Shown piece after piece: positions 23,243 through 35,225 of a stretch of DNA of 64,000 nucleotides. The notes beneath the pieces are model-generated. The model was not told the DNA's origin. It saw nothing but the letters and a program-made list of their open reading frames with translations, and did no database searches. Where the stretch lies: NCBI GenBank assembly GCA_008360975.2, contig CM039185.1:2232001-2296000 (forward strand), read 5' to 3'. How positions within the stretch are numbered: the stretch's first letter is position 1; each line of letters opens with the position of its first letter. The stretch comes from Lichenostomus cassidix (Eukaryota > Chordata > Aves > Passeriformes > Meliphagidae). The position numbers were made by a program, and so were the translations under genes.

Positions 23243-25165
23243 GTGGCTGGAGAAACTGTAATCCCCCAAAGAGATCCGGTGGCTGAGTGTGGAGGCACAC
23301 TTTTATATTTGACAATCACCTTTGAACCTGGCAAAAAATCCTTTCCATTGTCCAATGTGGATAATTCTGAGAGCAGAGATGGGCACACAATTGATGAGGC
23401 AGCCACCAGTGTATTGGCAATTAGCACAGCAGCAGGACATTCCTCAGTGTCACCTCTGAGGAAACTGGAGGTGAGGGCACTGCCACAGACTGATTGTGCA
23501 TGAAAGTGAGCCCTGCCTTTTCTCCCCACCTTTTCTGGACACCAGGCGAGGACAGGGCAGGATAAAAGTGGCTTTGTTAGACACCAGTAACCTAAGCAGC
23601 AAAATTGTTAGGGATTATTGAGCAAATGGGAGGTGGAGCATCTTCTGTTTGAATGGAGGGATGATTGTTTATGCTCCTGGAACAGCCTCTTGGTGTTTTA
23701 TGCCATCTGACAAGTCCTTTTGTTTGTCTCTTTCTTTCCCCCTCAACAAAATACGTTGACTTGATTAACCATACCACAAGTCTTGAAAATCATCAAATGG
23801 CAAAGCAACGGAGGAATAAAACATTATTCACATCTGTGGGTGAGCTCAGGCTCTTCAGACAGACATTTGCCAGTTTGCTGGGAGATGAACACCCGCGAGG
23901 AGCAGAGATGGCAGCTGGATCCTGCTGATTCACACCTTCCTCAGTGGTAAAAACTTGGAGCTGAGGTCCAGGGCAGACAGCTGGGGAAAGGTCTCTCCCT
24001 CAGTGTGATTTGGTGGATTGGTTTGCAAATGCCCTCACAGAGTCGATCAGGTACAGAATAAGCTCTGATTTTTCAAAACCACTTAATGGATTTCAGTATC
24101 CACTTGACATTAATAACAATTAATGACCTGTGCACACACATCTCCTTAACAGCTTTGACAAAATTGGGATCAGTGTAGCAGCATATTTCAAAAAGCTTGT
24201 AAGGGAAAATATATTTGCATAGAGAGCTTTGCAGTATGGGGGAAAATCCAAAATCTACAGCAAAAGCATGGTGTAATTCCTGCTTAAGTGTTTTCAATTT
24301 GCTACTGTATGTATAGAGGAAGAGAATTGCAACACTTTTCCATGGTAAGTTTAATGTCGTTTCCTTCAATGAGGGTAAATAAATTTGCTTTAAATCCCCA
24401 AGGGTTTTAAAAACTGCTTATTAGGTATGCAGTGATAGATGAAAAAAATGCTGGTTTATTTTTTTTTTCTAAAAAGATATTAAAATAACTTATTCACAAT
24501 ATAGCTAAGTAATAATCCAAATGCAGTGAGGTGAGGAAAATCTGAATCTCTTGGGAGCTTCTAAACCTGAGCAAAAAAAATTAAAAATGAAAGATCCACC
24601 AAACTCAGATCCTTGTATGCTCAAAGCAGAGGCAGAGCCAGGAACTGAGCAGGCAGATGAAGCCAACTGGGCAGTGTAAATGCAGGAATTCTGATTTTCT
24701 CCAGCTACCTGGGCTTAAAGCTGGGCTGCTGATTACTCTTGAAATTGAATTTGTCTTTCTGTAGCTTCTGACAGAAAGTTACATACAAAGTCTGTGATAA
24801 ATGCAGGATGTGTGAACTTCTGTCGAATATGCTAAATCCCAAAGGATTCTTCTCATTTTTACTGTCAGTACCTAGTTAGGTGCTAGAAATCCAGTTGTAT
24901 CCAAAATATTCAGGCTATAGAACACTAAATATTTAAAGCAGAGTGTGGCAATTTACAGAACCCCAACATGGAGATTCTTGTTCACATCTGCAGAGTGCTT
25001 TGTCACTGTACCTGATTCCTTTTCAGGCCAGAACTAACTTAAGTCAAGTGTTTCCCCTTTGGCCAAAAAGGTTTTTAAACATGCTCTCTCTCAGCTCCAC
25101 AGTCATAAAATATAGAAAAACCCTCCTGCAATGCCACAGAGTCATGTCCAGTTGTTCCAAGAGTG
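23243..25165. other. Non-coding sequence between the RLIM promoter and the UPRT relic
   Basis: Mostly AT-rich unique sequence. The part next to 25166 would be the UPRT 3' UTR if the copy were transcribed. A minus-strand AATAAA (plus TTTATT) lies near 24457-24462. A 98-residue minus-strand open frame at 24073-24369 has no recognisable homology. Confidence 0.5.
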
Positions 25166-25396
25166 TCAGTCTGTCCCAAAATACTTCTGTCCAAAGTGTG
25201 TTGGTGCAACAGGATGCACTTCTGTAGTTAAAATGGTGATTTCTGGGAATTCCTGGATGATGGATTTGGCACCTTTGGAGAGGTGCCAAAGGTCTCAATT
25301 TGCTGTAAGTGAGGAGAACAGGTTGAGCAGGATAATAACACTTGGCTGCACCCTATGTTCTACAAGCACCTTGACAACCTCAGTGACATAGGAGGT
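25166..25396 (-). pseudogene. UPRT: UPRT-like terminal exon region, damaged
   Basis: The minus strand encodes VTEVVKVLVEHRVQPS then VIILLNLF, followed after an insertion by GAKSIIQEFPEITILTTEV and HPVAPTHFGQKYFGTD and TGA (25168-25166), matching the C-terminus of vertebrate UPRT, including the C-terminal YFGTD motif. Two faults are visible. The residues expected as TGNT, which form the PRPP-binding loop, are replaced by unrelated codons, and none of the nearby AG acceptors restores frame with the upstream exon. Between the conserved LF and GAK segments there is an insertion with an in-frame TGA (minus strand, near 25296) and a perfect 9 bp inverted repeat. This looks like a recent pseudogene of a gene that is otherwise very conserved. 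An assembly error is the alternative. Confidence 0.75.
25265..25290. repeat. Perfect 9 bp inverted repeat at the UPRT-relic insertion
   Basis: TTTGGCACC at 25265-25273 and GGTGCCAAA at 25282-25290, with an 8-base loop. It coincides with the inserted, stop-containing segment of the UPRT-like exon. Confidence 0.9.
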
Positions 25397-26005
25397 CCTA
25401 TTTTTCCCCATAGGAGGGGGAAAAGTGAGATTTTATTTTTCCTTCTGGTTGACAAATTTGTCCTAGGCCATCTGAGAATATCCATGTGCAATTGAATGAT
25501 GATTCTGTCCTTTCTGTCTGGAAAACTCTCACCTCTGCAATTGTAGATAACTTGTCTCCTGATGAAGGAACTTCATCTCTGTTCTGAGAAAGCCAACTCT
25601 GCCAGGTTTTAAGCACAGAAGTTGGTGGATTTTATTAAAACCCCGAGGCAAGAAAGTTCATCTAAAATAGTCAAATGGAAATTAAAAGCTCCGCAGGTAG
25701 GACAGAATAAAATCCTAGACTGGAAAACTTACCTCATCTCAATAAACTCCTTACCATACTTACCAGATTAACTTTTTTTTTGTTAGCATTAACTTTATTT
25801 AATTTTAAAGTAATTTATCTCTAGGATTGTAATATTAGTCCAAAAATATCTTTCAGTAATGCGAGAAAAAAACTGTTTGAGTCTTTTCTCATGGCAAAAC
25901 TTAAAGAATTAAATTGACATCAAGTCTTAATCTTCAGCCTTTCTCCCAAACACAGCCATGCCCAAACAATTTGCTCTGCATTCCCTCTGGTGCAGCTGAG
26001 TAATG

Positions 26006-26085
26006 TGTGTCCTGGCACAGCCTGATAAATTCCCTCCTGTCACCTGTGTCCTGGCACAGCCTGATAAATTCCCTCCTCTGTCACC
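26006..26085. repeat. Tandem duplication of about 40 bp
   Basis: The segment beginning TGTGTCCTGGCACAGCCTG occurs at 26006-26044 and again at 26045-26085, the second copy with two extra bases. It lies in the intron between the two UPRT-like exons. Confidence 0.9.
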
Positions 26086-26198
26086 TAAACCAAGCAGAAA
26101 ACCCAATCAAAGCCCCTGAAATTTGGAAATTTTCCCTTCAATGCAGGCTCTCAGTGTCCAGAGCAGTCTGGCTGTCCGTGCTGGTGGCAAACACTCAC

Positions 26199-26360
26199 TC
26201 AGGATTGGATACATGAGCAGCACTTTCCTCCTGTAGATGTCTGGGGGGAACTTGGCGTAGTAGACTTTGGCTCGCTGGGTCTCCTCGTCGCTCTGGATGA
26301 GGATTTTCCCGATGCGAATGGATCTGCAGCAATCCCGCAGGCCTTGCTCCATGGCCTCTC
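26199..26360 (-). pseudogene. UPRT: UPRT-like internal exon, intact
   Basis: A 162-base exon between acceptor CTCCTTGGAG and donor GTGAGT, phase-compatible with UPRT. It encodes 53 full codons, beginning EAMEQGLRDCCRSIRIGKIL and ending KVLLMYPIL, apparently identical or nearly identical to mammalian UPRT over its whole length. UPRT belongs to the uracil phosphoribosyltransferase family (uracil plus PRPP to UMP), although vertebrate members are thought to lack activity. The exon itself has no defect. I call it part of a pseudogene because the downstream exon is damaged and no N-terminal exons were found. It is on the minus strand, like RLIM and NEXMIF. In human, UPRT lies beyond ABCB7 and on the opposite strand to RLIM. 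Confidence 0.8.
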
Positions 26361-26430
26361 CTCCAAGGAGCACAAACACAGCAGCAAAGAGAGGGCTGAG
26401 AAGGGGCTCAGGGGCAAGAGAGTGCAGGGA

Positions 26431-26670
26431 AAGGGACAGTCCCCAAATGGACAGTCCCAAAAGGAACAGTCCCCAAATGGGACAGTCCCCAAATGGACAG
26501 TCCCAAAAGGAACAGTCCCCAAGTGGGCACGCCCCAAATGGACAGTCCCCAAGTGGGCAGGCCCCAAACAGACAGTGCCCAAATGGACAGTCCCCAAGTG
26601 GACAGGCCCCAGATGGACAGGCCCCAAAGGGACAGTCCCCAGATGGACAGTCCCCAAAGGGACAGTCCCA
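26431..26670. repeat. Minisatellite of about 16 bp units
   Basis: About fifteen copies of units like GGACAGTCCCCAAATG, with variants ending AAAAGGA, AAGTGG and AGATG, over 240 bases. It starts only 70 bases upstream of the intact UPRT-like exon and creates periodic open frames on both strands. Confidence 0.93.
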
Positions 26671-27954
26671 CCCCTGTGCTGGTGAACAGTTCTGAGCATT
26701 AAAACACTTGAAGCTCTTTCCCTTTTCCCTCTGTTTCCAGCAAACAGAGTCTCCTCAGTGTCCCAAAGCCCCTGGGTTTGCTGTTCCCACCCAGCTGTGC
26801 TGAGCTCTCACAGCAGAGAGCTGGAAACACCAGAATGGGTAGGTGGGGTTTGGGATCATCCCGGTGACAGAGACTAGGGCAGAGCTGTGGGGTCACTGGA
26901 TGTGACAGCACAGATCCAAGGGTTTGCACAGCACTGGGCAATAACAGGGACTCTCTGCCACCACAGAGCATGGCTGGGGTGAGGCCCTGGCTCTGGGCAC
27001 AAGTGGGAACCAGGGGAGGTACTTGGCCCCTGACAGGGAACAGCTGCCAGGGAAGAGGCCACAGGAAATCTGCTCCAGCCATTTGTCTCCTAAAATGTTA
27101 ATGAGAGATATTCCTGGACATTCTGTATTCAAGGATACCTAAGAAAGAATAACAACTTATAAGTAATAAGGCAATAAATAATTTCAAGAAGATACTTTAG
27201 CATTATGAACAGTAGGATTTGTCCTGTTAACCAGGTGTTTTCCTCAATGTCATAGTTTACAGTAGCAGAGCTGATAAAAGAAACCTTCAGCCAGTGAGAC
27301 ACCAGATCTTGTCTTTCACTGCATTTTGACTGAGAAAGAGGAATGATATGTCAATATGACAAATATTAATTGAATTGAAAACTAACTGATAGGTCTCCAT
27401 GTAATTGTAAGCAGAACACTGAACACGGCAGAGCTCCCTTCCCGTGGATCTTAACCCCACACCACTTAACGTGTGATCACTGACCTGCAAGAAAATGCCA
27501 AATCATTATTGGTGATCTGCAGCTGCACAGAGGTTGGGGCAGGTCGAGGATACCAAGCCTAATCTGGATCACTTAATGAGCTGAGTTTAAATAAACAACA
27601 TGTTTTTCGTGCCACCAGATGTAAAGTCGTTAGCCTAAGAATAGAGCAGCAGCTGGACTAAGGGGTGGGTGACAAAGTCACAAAAAGCAATGACTCAGAA
27701 GAGGAATAATCAGCTGAAGATGAGCTCTAATAAATGCTCTGAGGAGCTGGTGCTTCCAAGGAACCAGAAAAGGGGGCACCAGGGAAGACAAGGGAGGTTT
27801 TATCATCTCTGTGTGAGCTCGAGGAAGACTTCCTTGAGGGCTGGAAAACACACCTTGATGAGAAAACACCCAAGGAACACAGCTTACTAAGAAATAAAAC
27901 GTGAAGGGACATTTTAAATGCAGTCTCTGGGAAGGCACATGCCAGTTTTAACCC

Positions 27955-28146
27955 CAAAGGGTTGTGAGGCCCTGGCACAGCCTGAGAGGCTGTGGCTGCC
28001 CCTGGATCCCTGGAATTGTTCAGGGCCAGGTTGGATGGGGCTTGAAGCAACCTGATCTAGTGGAAGATGTCCCTGCCCTGGCAGGGGGTGGAATGGGATG
28101 AGCTTTAAGGTCCCTTCCAACCCGAAGCATTCTGTGATTCCATGAT
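27955..28146 (+). mobile_element. CR1 LINE 3' end
   Basis: A 5'-truncated CR1. It contains CCTGGCACAGCCTGAGAGG, then GGTTGGATGGGGCTTG, CCCTGGCAGGGGGTGGAA and the terminal CTTTAAGGTCCCTTCCAACC, ending near TTCTGTGATTCCATGA, the typical avian CR1 tail. Confidence 0.93.
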
Positions 28147-31100
28147 TTATCTGGCAAAGTGGTATTTGGTACATCAGTACAGGTCACTGTGTATTTTTAG
28201 GACTGGGGAAAGCTGTCTGCTGGAACAATCCACCTGCAAATTGCCGACTGTGGCAGAGTGCCTGTCACTGAAGAATCACTGGAAATACTTAATGAGATAA
28301 TTTTTTTCCAAAGGAAACACTCTAGTTTGAACAAGCATTAATTCAGAGGAATCCGGTGGCCTTCATTAGGCAGGAATTGGGAGCAGGTTATGAGAACAGC
28401 TCCTGCTAGATTTGTTCTGAATAAATACAGAAACCCTGTAGCTACAGGCGGGGGTGAAGGGAGGGGCGAACCAGGCAGCACAACCTGCACACTTCCTTGA
28501 CTGAGCTGCCTGTGTGCTCTCAGGGAGGTGAAAAGGCTATTTTTACCTAACCTATCCCCCCTTCCCAGGTCCAGTCCATATTCCACACCATTTTTTTTTT
28601 GCATTATTAACATTATCAGTGTGAACCCTGGCTGCCCTCAGCTGCACCAGCCGCAGGGCAATCAGCATTTGCAAACAGCCACCAAAACGTGCCTCAGACA
28701 ATTCATTGCCAAGCCTTTTGCTGTAACTCTGGCCTGTAAGAGCACCATCAGCCACCGGGAAACTTAAACACATTACAGAGTGACAATACAATCAAGCAGC
28801 ATCAGCTTTATTGCTGTCCCTTGGCATTTGGAAAGTGTCGGGTTCCCACTGGGTCTTAGTTGTTGTTTAGGGGAAGCAAGGACTCTGGGCAGGCTTTATT
28901 GTTTCATTCATTTGTGCAGAGAAACCAGAATGGAGTTAAAATCCTTCAGTGAAAAACGCGTGAAAGAAAAAGTGGGAAACACAGAAGGCTGGAGGAAGAG
29001 AGAGATTTCCAAGATTTTTTTCTTATTCAGCGTTGATGGTCACCCTCTTACTTACATCCAGAACAGAGTTTTGATGGTCACTTATCAATCCTTATCTTGG
29101 GGTGTGATTTCTGACCTCTCATGTGCAGTTTGAGAGTGTGTCAGTGACTGGGTGCTGCTGCCTGCTTAATCCCAGGGAGAGCAGGGGGGACCCGGAGTGC
29201 CTTCTGCCTGTTCTCTTTGGCAGCTGTTTCAACGGCAAATGCTGATTCCTCTCTCAATGTTTTGCTCTTTCTGGGAATTTAAAAATAACTTGCCTAATGA
29301 AGCAGTGCTGAGCAGCTCATATGTCCAGACAGATAGGAGTGAAATGCTTCTGTTCAGAAAGCAAAGTCGTCCGTGGTGGCAGTGCCTTTGAACAAGTCCC
29401 CCAAGGCCCTTTTTTCAAATAATCCCAGGACTGGCTGAAATTAATGCTGGAAGAAATTCAGAGAAAGGGGGGAGAATCATGTCAAAGAGCCTGGGACTTG
29501 GGAAGACATTTCTGGGTGAGCTGTAATCAGGCCCATCCTCTGACATCCCTTTAGCAGTGCCATTTAATTACTCCTTTACGGACAGGGTTTGATGTATGTG
29601 TGCTATAGCAGGGACATCCAGAACATGAAAGAAAAACGTGGCACTTACTGAAGGCTTTTCAAAGATCAGTGGAGCTCCTTGTCCCTTGTTAGAGCAACAA
29701 GAAGCTGAGCACAGAGTGACAAAACTGCCTGTCCAAGGGCAGCCACCAAAGCACAAGCAGAGACAATTACAGGCTATGGCAATTTCCAGTTTCTCTCTCA
29801 AAAGCACCTTGTTTTGTTACACATCTTTGATTTTCAATCTTCTGCACCTGGAGATCACCATCCCTGTTTAAGTTTACCCTGCAAAGAGCTCATCTGCCTC
29901 AACAGAAGAGGACATGTGAGAACCCTGAAGGGGGAACATCCAACAGGAGCTGGAGGAATGGTCACAAAAGGAGCTGGGCATGATATGCTGGGAGGCAAAA
30001 TTGCTATGGAAAAGCAGGCATTCGGGTCAGGGAGATATGTGGCTTCTTCCTTTGGGCCTGACTCCAGAAGACTGGAGTCAGAAAACCTTTTCCTCCCCAC
30101 TTCAAGCCACCTTATCCACTTGCATTGATTTGCAGCATTTTTGTTTTCTTGTTCTTTAGAACTGAGTCATTTCTACTGTGATAATACTTATCAGAGTATA
30201 AATGCTAGTCTTTCTAACATTTCAGTGATAAAATCCTATTTTTCCCCAGCTAGATGAATGATCATTACATTCTTCAAATCAATTCTTATTTTACTTTAAT
30301 TGCTTCTGATGCCCTTGGCACTGTTGAGTGAGAGGGTCTGCTCTCCAGCCTAGGAGGCTGCTGGGGGAACTCAGCAATGTCCTCATCTCCGCAAGAGGAG
30401 GTTATTGATCCTAAAAACCTGGTGGTTTTATTTGGGGCAGAAAGGATGAGGAAAGCATCCATCAGAAGAGTTTTCCAGGCAGAGACTTGTGGGACAGTCC
30501 TATGTTAACCCTACAAAGACCATAAATCTGTGTCATATACAGCATGTCCTTGTGTTTTTATTGAATTGTTCTTAGAGTGCAATTCATCATTCCCTGGAGT
30601 TGTGCATCAAGTATGCCATGCTGTAAAAGGATGAAATGAAGCCGAAACACAAGGATCATGTGTTACTTTGCTCTGTGCTCGTGCCAGGGAAATCAAGGAC
30701 TTCTACCACTGGGATTCAACTGCTAAAACCCAGGAGCTTCTATCACTCTGTACAGAATAATGCATTTCAGCATCATCTTTCCTTCATCCTTCAACCAAGA
30801 ATGTGGCCTGTGTGATGTCCAGGGCAGTTCAGGCAATGGCACATTTCCTTTTTTGTACTGGAATCATGACCTAATTCATAACTGTAGCCCTAAAATTAAA
30901 CTGGTGATTGCTCCCTGCCTGGCCACCCAACACCATTCTCCATAACTAACACGAGTCTCCACCTCAGCATGTTCCCTGTAGGACAGCAGACTTCTCACTC
31001 TTGGCAGTAATTGAGAGCTCTGCACCTTTCTGCTCTCAAACCCAACCCTAACTTCAAACAACCGTGGCCAAAGCTGGGCAGTGACTGCCTCACTTGCACC

Positions 31101-34100
31101 AGGAGCTTTTTGGAGCTCTTGGATTCAGGAAAAAGATTGACTCTTCAGCTCTTGGTTTCTGTCATCTTAGTGCCATAACCCCAGCAGATACTGAAGAATC
31201 ACAGAGGGGTCATGCCAAGCACCCACCTTGGAACAGAGCCAGGGCCAAATCCAGCAGGTGCCTCCAGCCCAGGATCTACTGTGTAGGCAGAGCCACACCA
31301 TGTCCTCCAGGGACTTGGGGTGATGCTAAATCCCTCTGGGCACAGGGACAACTCCAGGCACTGCTGGACAGGTTCCCCTCACTGAACAGCACACCAGGGG
31401 CTCATTTCAGCAAGAAAGATCCTAAATAGTCTCCAGAGCCAATGCCAGCATTTTGCAGCATTAACTGATGGAAGATGAAGAAAGGATATATTCCTTAAAA
31501 ATAATCCTCCTGGTGTTAAATAATGTGATTAAGCAGGCTGTGTAATTCTCCCCCTTATTAAACTGTCCTGTTTATCCCTGGCTGCAGCTCTGCCCCTGTC
31601 CCTGCCCTGCCCTGTGCCCCCTCCTCTGCTGCAGCACAGGGCTGGTGTGACATAGCCCTGTTTTAGCAGCTGCCTGCTGTAAAAATGTGCCCTTATCTCT
31701 CAGACTGCAGTTTATGCTCAGTCTCTTTATTTCCCTTCATGTAATCATCAGACATTTCTGCGTTTTGTCGTGATAAATACCAGACTGTTGAATCTCTGGG
31801 GCTGCCAAGAAATGCATCTCAGCATAGCACAAATAGAGCTGCTATTTTTTTTTTCATTCCTTCCTTTAGTTTAACATTTATTCCTGCTATTGTTGTCCTT
31901 AGAAGGATAAAGCAGGCTGCATCTCACTAGCCAGTTGCTCCAAATACATTAGATTAAAGATTAAATAACATGATAACCGAAGGCTATGAAGACTATATTA
32001 ATATATTCTATTGAGATAGTCAAGCAAAGATGTGATAATGTGCTATTCATTATACAGGTGCGCCAGTGCTCACTACAGGATAAAATTAGATTGACTCATC
32101 TGCAGGTCATGTACCTTCTACAGCTCAGGACTGGCAGAGCTTTGCTTCTCTCTGCACTGAGACAGGAGCATGTCAGTCACAGCCCTGCCCTGCACAAAAG
32201 GTGTCTGTGCTCACACCACACTGCAGTGTACAAGGCATGAAGGATCCTGGTCACCACGGCCTTGGCACCATGGTTCAGCACATCTTTCCCATTCCCACTC
32301 TTTAAATGCCATAGAGGTTTCTCTTTCCCCTGCTCCCAGAGAAGACAAGATGTGCAAAAAGGTCGTGATGCTGAGCAACTGTTGGAAGTGATGATACTCT
32401 GAGAGGTGAAACCAGCTCCCACAGTCACTGCCAGACTGAACAGGCAGCATGGCTCTGTGTTCCCTATTTTCCTTGTTATCCACATCCCAGCTTCCAGCCA
32501 CCCTTCTTGAGACACGTCTGCCACACACCTGAGCTGTAAAACACCTCATGCTGCAGAGAACACATCGTGTTAAGTACTTGCCTCTCAGCAAGTGGATTTG
32601 CTGTCTGGAACTGCCTTTATCACCACTCACCCCTATTGTTATTTCCATTAAAAGGTTGGAAGCCTAATCTTGCATAATCATGTAGTTTGAGATCTCTAAA
32701 TGGAATCTGAGGATAAGGAAAAAAGAGGTGCAGGTACAAAGAGAAGCGTCTCTTATGCTTTTTTGTGGAAAACAAGGAGATGCAAGATGTAAAATTCCAC
32801 AGAAACTCATTTATGTTTGTTAAAGGGATCAATAAGTGCCTGCAATGTCATTTTGGCTACCTGGGTTATCTCCCTGGGTGGTTCATCTGCAGGAAATGCT
32901 CTCTAATGGGTGCCCTGTAAGTGTATCTGCTGGCTGATCTCTCTGGATGACAATCACTTCCCCTTCTGCATTTTAAGTTGGCTCAGTATATAAATTTTAA
33001 AAGAAGAATACAGCCAGGCATTGTGATACCTTGTGGTATCACACAAAAAGACAAAACCCCTTCAGTTTTAGCACTGGCAAGAAAATGAACTCCATCCCAC
33101 CCCAAACCAGCACACTGTCCCAGTCCTGGCATGGGGAAGGCTCTGCAGTGACAGCAAATGCTACTGGGGAAACAGAAACCCAGACACTTGTTTTGCATTC
33201 AGCTTCTTGGAGTTTGGTATCTTTGGAGTCCTTTCTTGGTTTTTTTTCCTCAATTAAATGAAATTTGTCACAGAGTTCAAAAGTTATGGAAATGGTCCAA
33301 AAGACAGGCTGGTGATGCAATTGCAGAAAGTCTCTTTCCTTAGGAAATCAACTTAAACCCCCTAATGACTGGAGAAATGATGCCACAGCCCATTAGTTGG
33401 TGGCCATTTACATTCCAAGGTCACTGTCACTGATGAGAGGGAGAGGATGGCTGAACCCTTTTTTTCTCATAATTAAAGCTCATGAGCTGGAGACTCATTT
33501 CTAAGGTGCTCCTTTCTATTGATCTGTAATGCCACTTTAGAGGTTCTAACTAATAATATTAGATTTTCATCAACTCAGATTTGGTCGTGGATGCTGCTTT
33601 CAGCTGAAAGAATCAAGTTAACTGCCTCTTGCCTTTTTCCTATTTATATTTTAACTGCATTGTGTGAGAATAATGTAACACCTTCATTCAGACAGAATTA
33701 GTCACTGACTTTATGTCGAAATCTTCAGCTTGTAGTAATCTCACCCACATTCAGCCAAGCAGGTAAGCACATACTGAAGTCTACAATTAAAATCCTTAAT
33801 TAAATCCTTAAATTAAGCACATACTTAAATGCCTTGCTAAAGAGGGATATAATCTCCAACATTCTTAAGATAAAGTGTATGTTTAAGTGCTTTATTGAAC
33901 CAGTGCTTTTGCTGCAGCACAAAGTACATTTGGCAAGCAAAAGCTACTCCTATAGGTGTCATTCCATAAAAACTGGTGGGTGGGGGAGCCTGTGGGCATT
34001 TATCAACATAAACCACATGGCACCTGTCCTGACATATCACACCTGGAATTTTGTGAGGTGTAAGAATTTTGTGAGAAGCTTCTGGAATGGGATGGTGCCA

Positions 34101-35019
34101 GTGGGTCAGCTGTGCTGGGGCTGCAGCAGTGCCAGCAGCAGCTGGACTGTGCAGGAGGAAGGACAGGCACAGCTTGGATGGCTGCTGGGGTTTGCATGTC
34201 TTGAGGGCTTAGATCTGAGATTTGGGGCAGGTTTGGGCTCTGTGTTGACTTTGGGGGACTTAAATATATTTCTAAGTTTGAAATATATTTAAGAAAAGTA
34301 CTTACAGATACCCCAGACAAAGAAATTATCTTTTTTTTTTTTTCTGTTGAGTTTCTTGCATGAAAAGAGACAAATACATCCACAATTTAAAGTCATTACC
34401 TGACACCTTCTAGTGGCCCCCAGCCTGCAAATGCTGCAGGTGTTCTAAACTATCCTATGGAATGGTCTATAAAATCCTATGGCTGCTTCAGGATACAGTG
34501 AAGGCCACTAACCAACCCCAGAGCCACTGAGGAAAGGCTGGTGTCACCCAGGGCAGCTGTGTCCCCAGCCAAACTCTCCCCAGAGACAGCAGCACCCCCT
34601 GGCAAGACAGAGAAGCTGGAGATATTAAATTACATCCCAGTTAAAATCTGACTCTGCTTTCACTCACAGGCAGTGAAAGGAGAAGCCACTGGGCTGTGCA
34701 CAGACATGGATGATGGTTCATCCAGAAGTTACAAATGTTTTAATGATATGTGATATAATTTTATATAGTAGAAATACAAAATAAGGTAAACACAAACCCA
34801 TTTCACAGGCCCTTTCTGTAGCATTACTCTGCTGAATGAGGGCTCTGCTTGTTTAATTAAATGTGTTTTGGTACCACTCATGCAGAATGTGGACCCACCA
34901 GCACGGGGATTGTGTCAGTGTCAGAAAGCACAAGATTGACCAGGGCCCCCAAAGGAAGTTTTTGAGCAACAACCCCCTGATTTTGGAAGCAATGTGCAGT
35001 AATAGCTCAGAGAAACAGC

Positions 35020-35225
35020 AGCCTTGCAGGTTGCTCCAAGCTCCATCTAACCCAGCCTTGCACACTTCCAGGCACTGGAGCAGCCACAGCTTCCCTGTGC
35101 ACCCTGTGCCAGGGCCTCACCACCCTCAGTGTAAAAAATTTCTTCCTTAGCTTTAGTCTGCATCTACCCTCTCTCAGTTAAAACCATCAGCCCATGTCCT
35201 GTGGCAGCAGGACCTGCTAAGACTT
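35020..35225 (-). mobile_element. CR1 LINE fragment
   Basis: Reverse-complement CR1 sequence: GGTTGCTCCAAGCTCCATCT, then CACTTCCAGGCACTGGAGCA and CACCCTGTGCCAGGGCCTCA, then the CAGTTAAAACCATCAGCCCA region. The extreme 3' tail is missing. This copy is older and more diverged than the others. Confidence 0.88.

Noticed and set aside
23011..23529. 172-residue minus-strand frame with repeated WLEVEECP units
   Set aside because: It is a translation of the 24 bp minisatellite; a unit length divisible by three keeps the frame open.
24073..24369. 98-residue minus-strand open frame downstream of the UPRT relic
   Set aside because: Normal-looking composition but no recognisable homology, no supporting splice or start context, and in AT-rich non-coding sequence. 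A BLASTP search would settle it.
25044..25298. 84-residue minus-strand frame overlapping the UPRT C-terminus
   Set aside because: It is in a different frame from the conserved UPRT codons, which read GAKSIIQEF and end YFGTD.
26199..26699. 166-residue minus-strand frame with LGTVHLG-type repeats, and matching frames on the plus strand
   Set aside because: Translations of the 16 bp minisatellite, running into the UPRT-like exon in the wrong frame.
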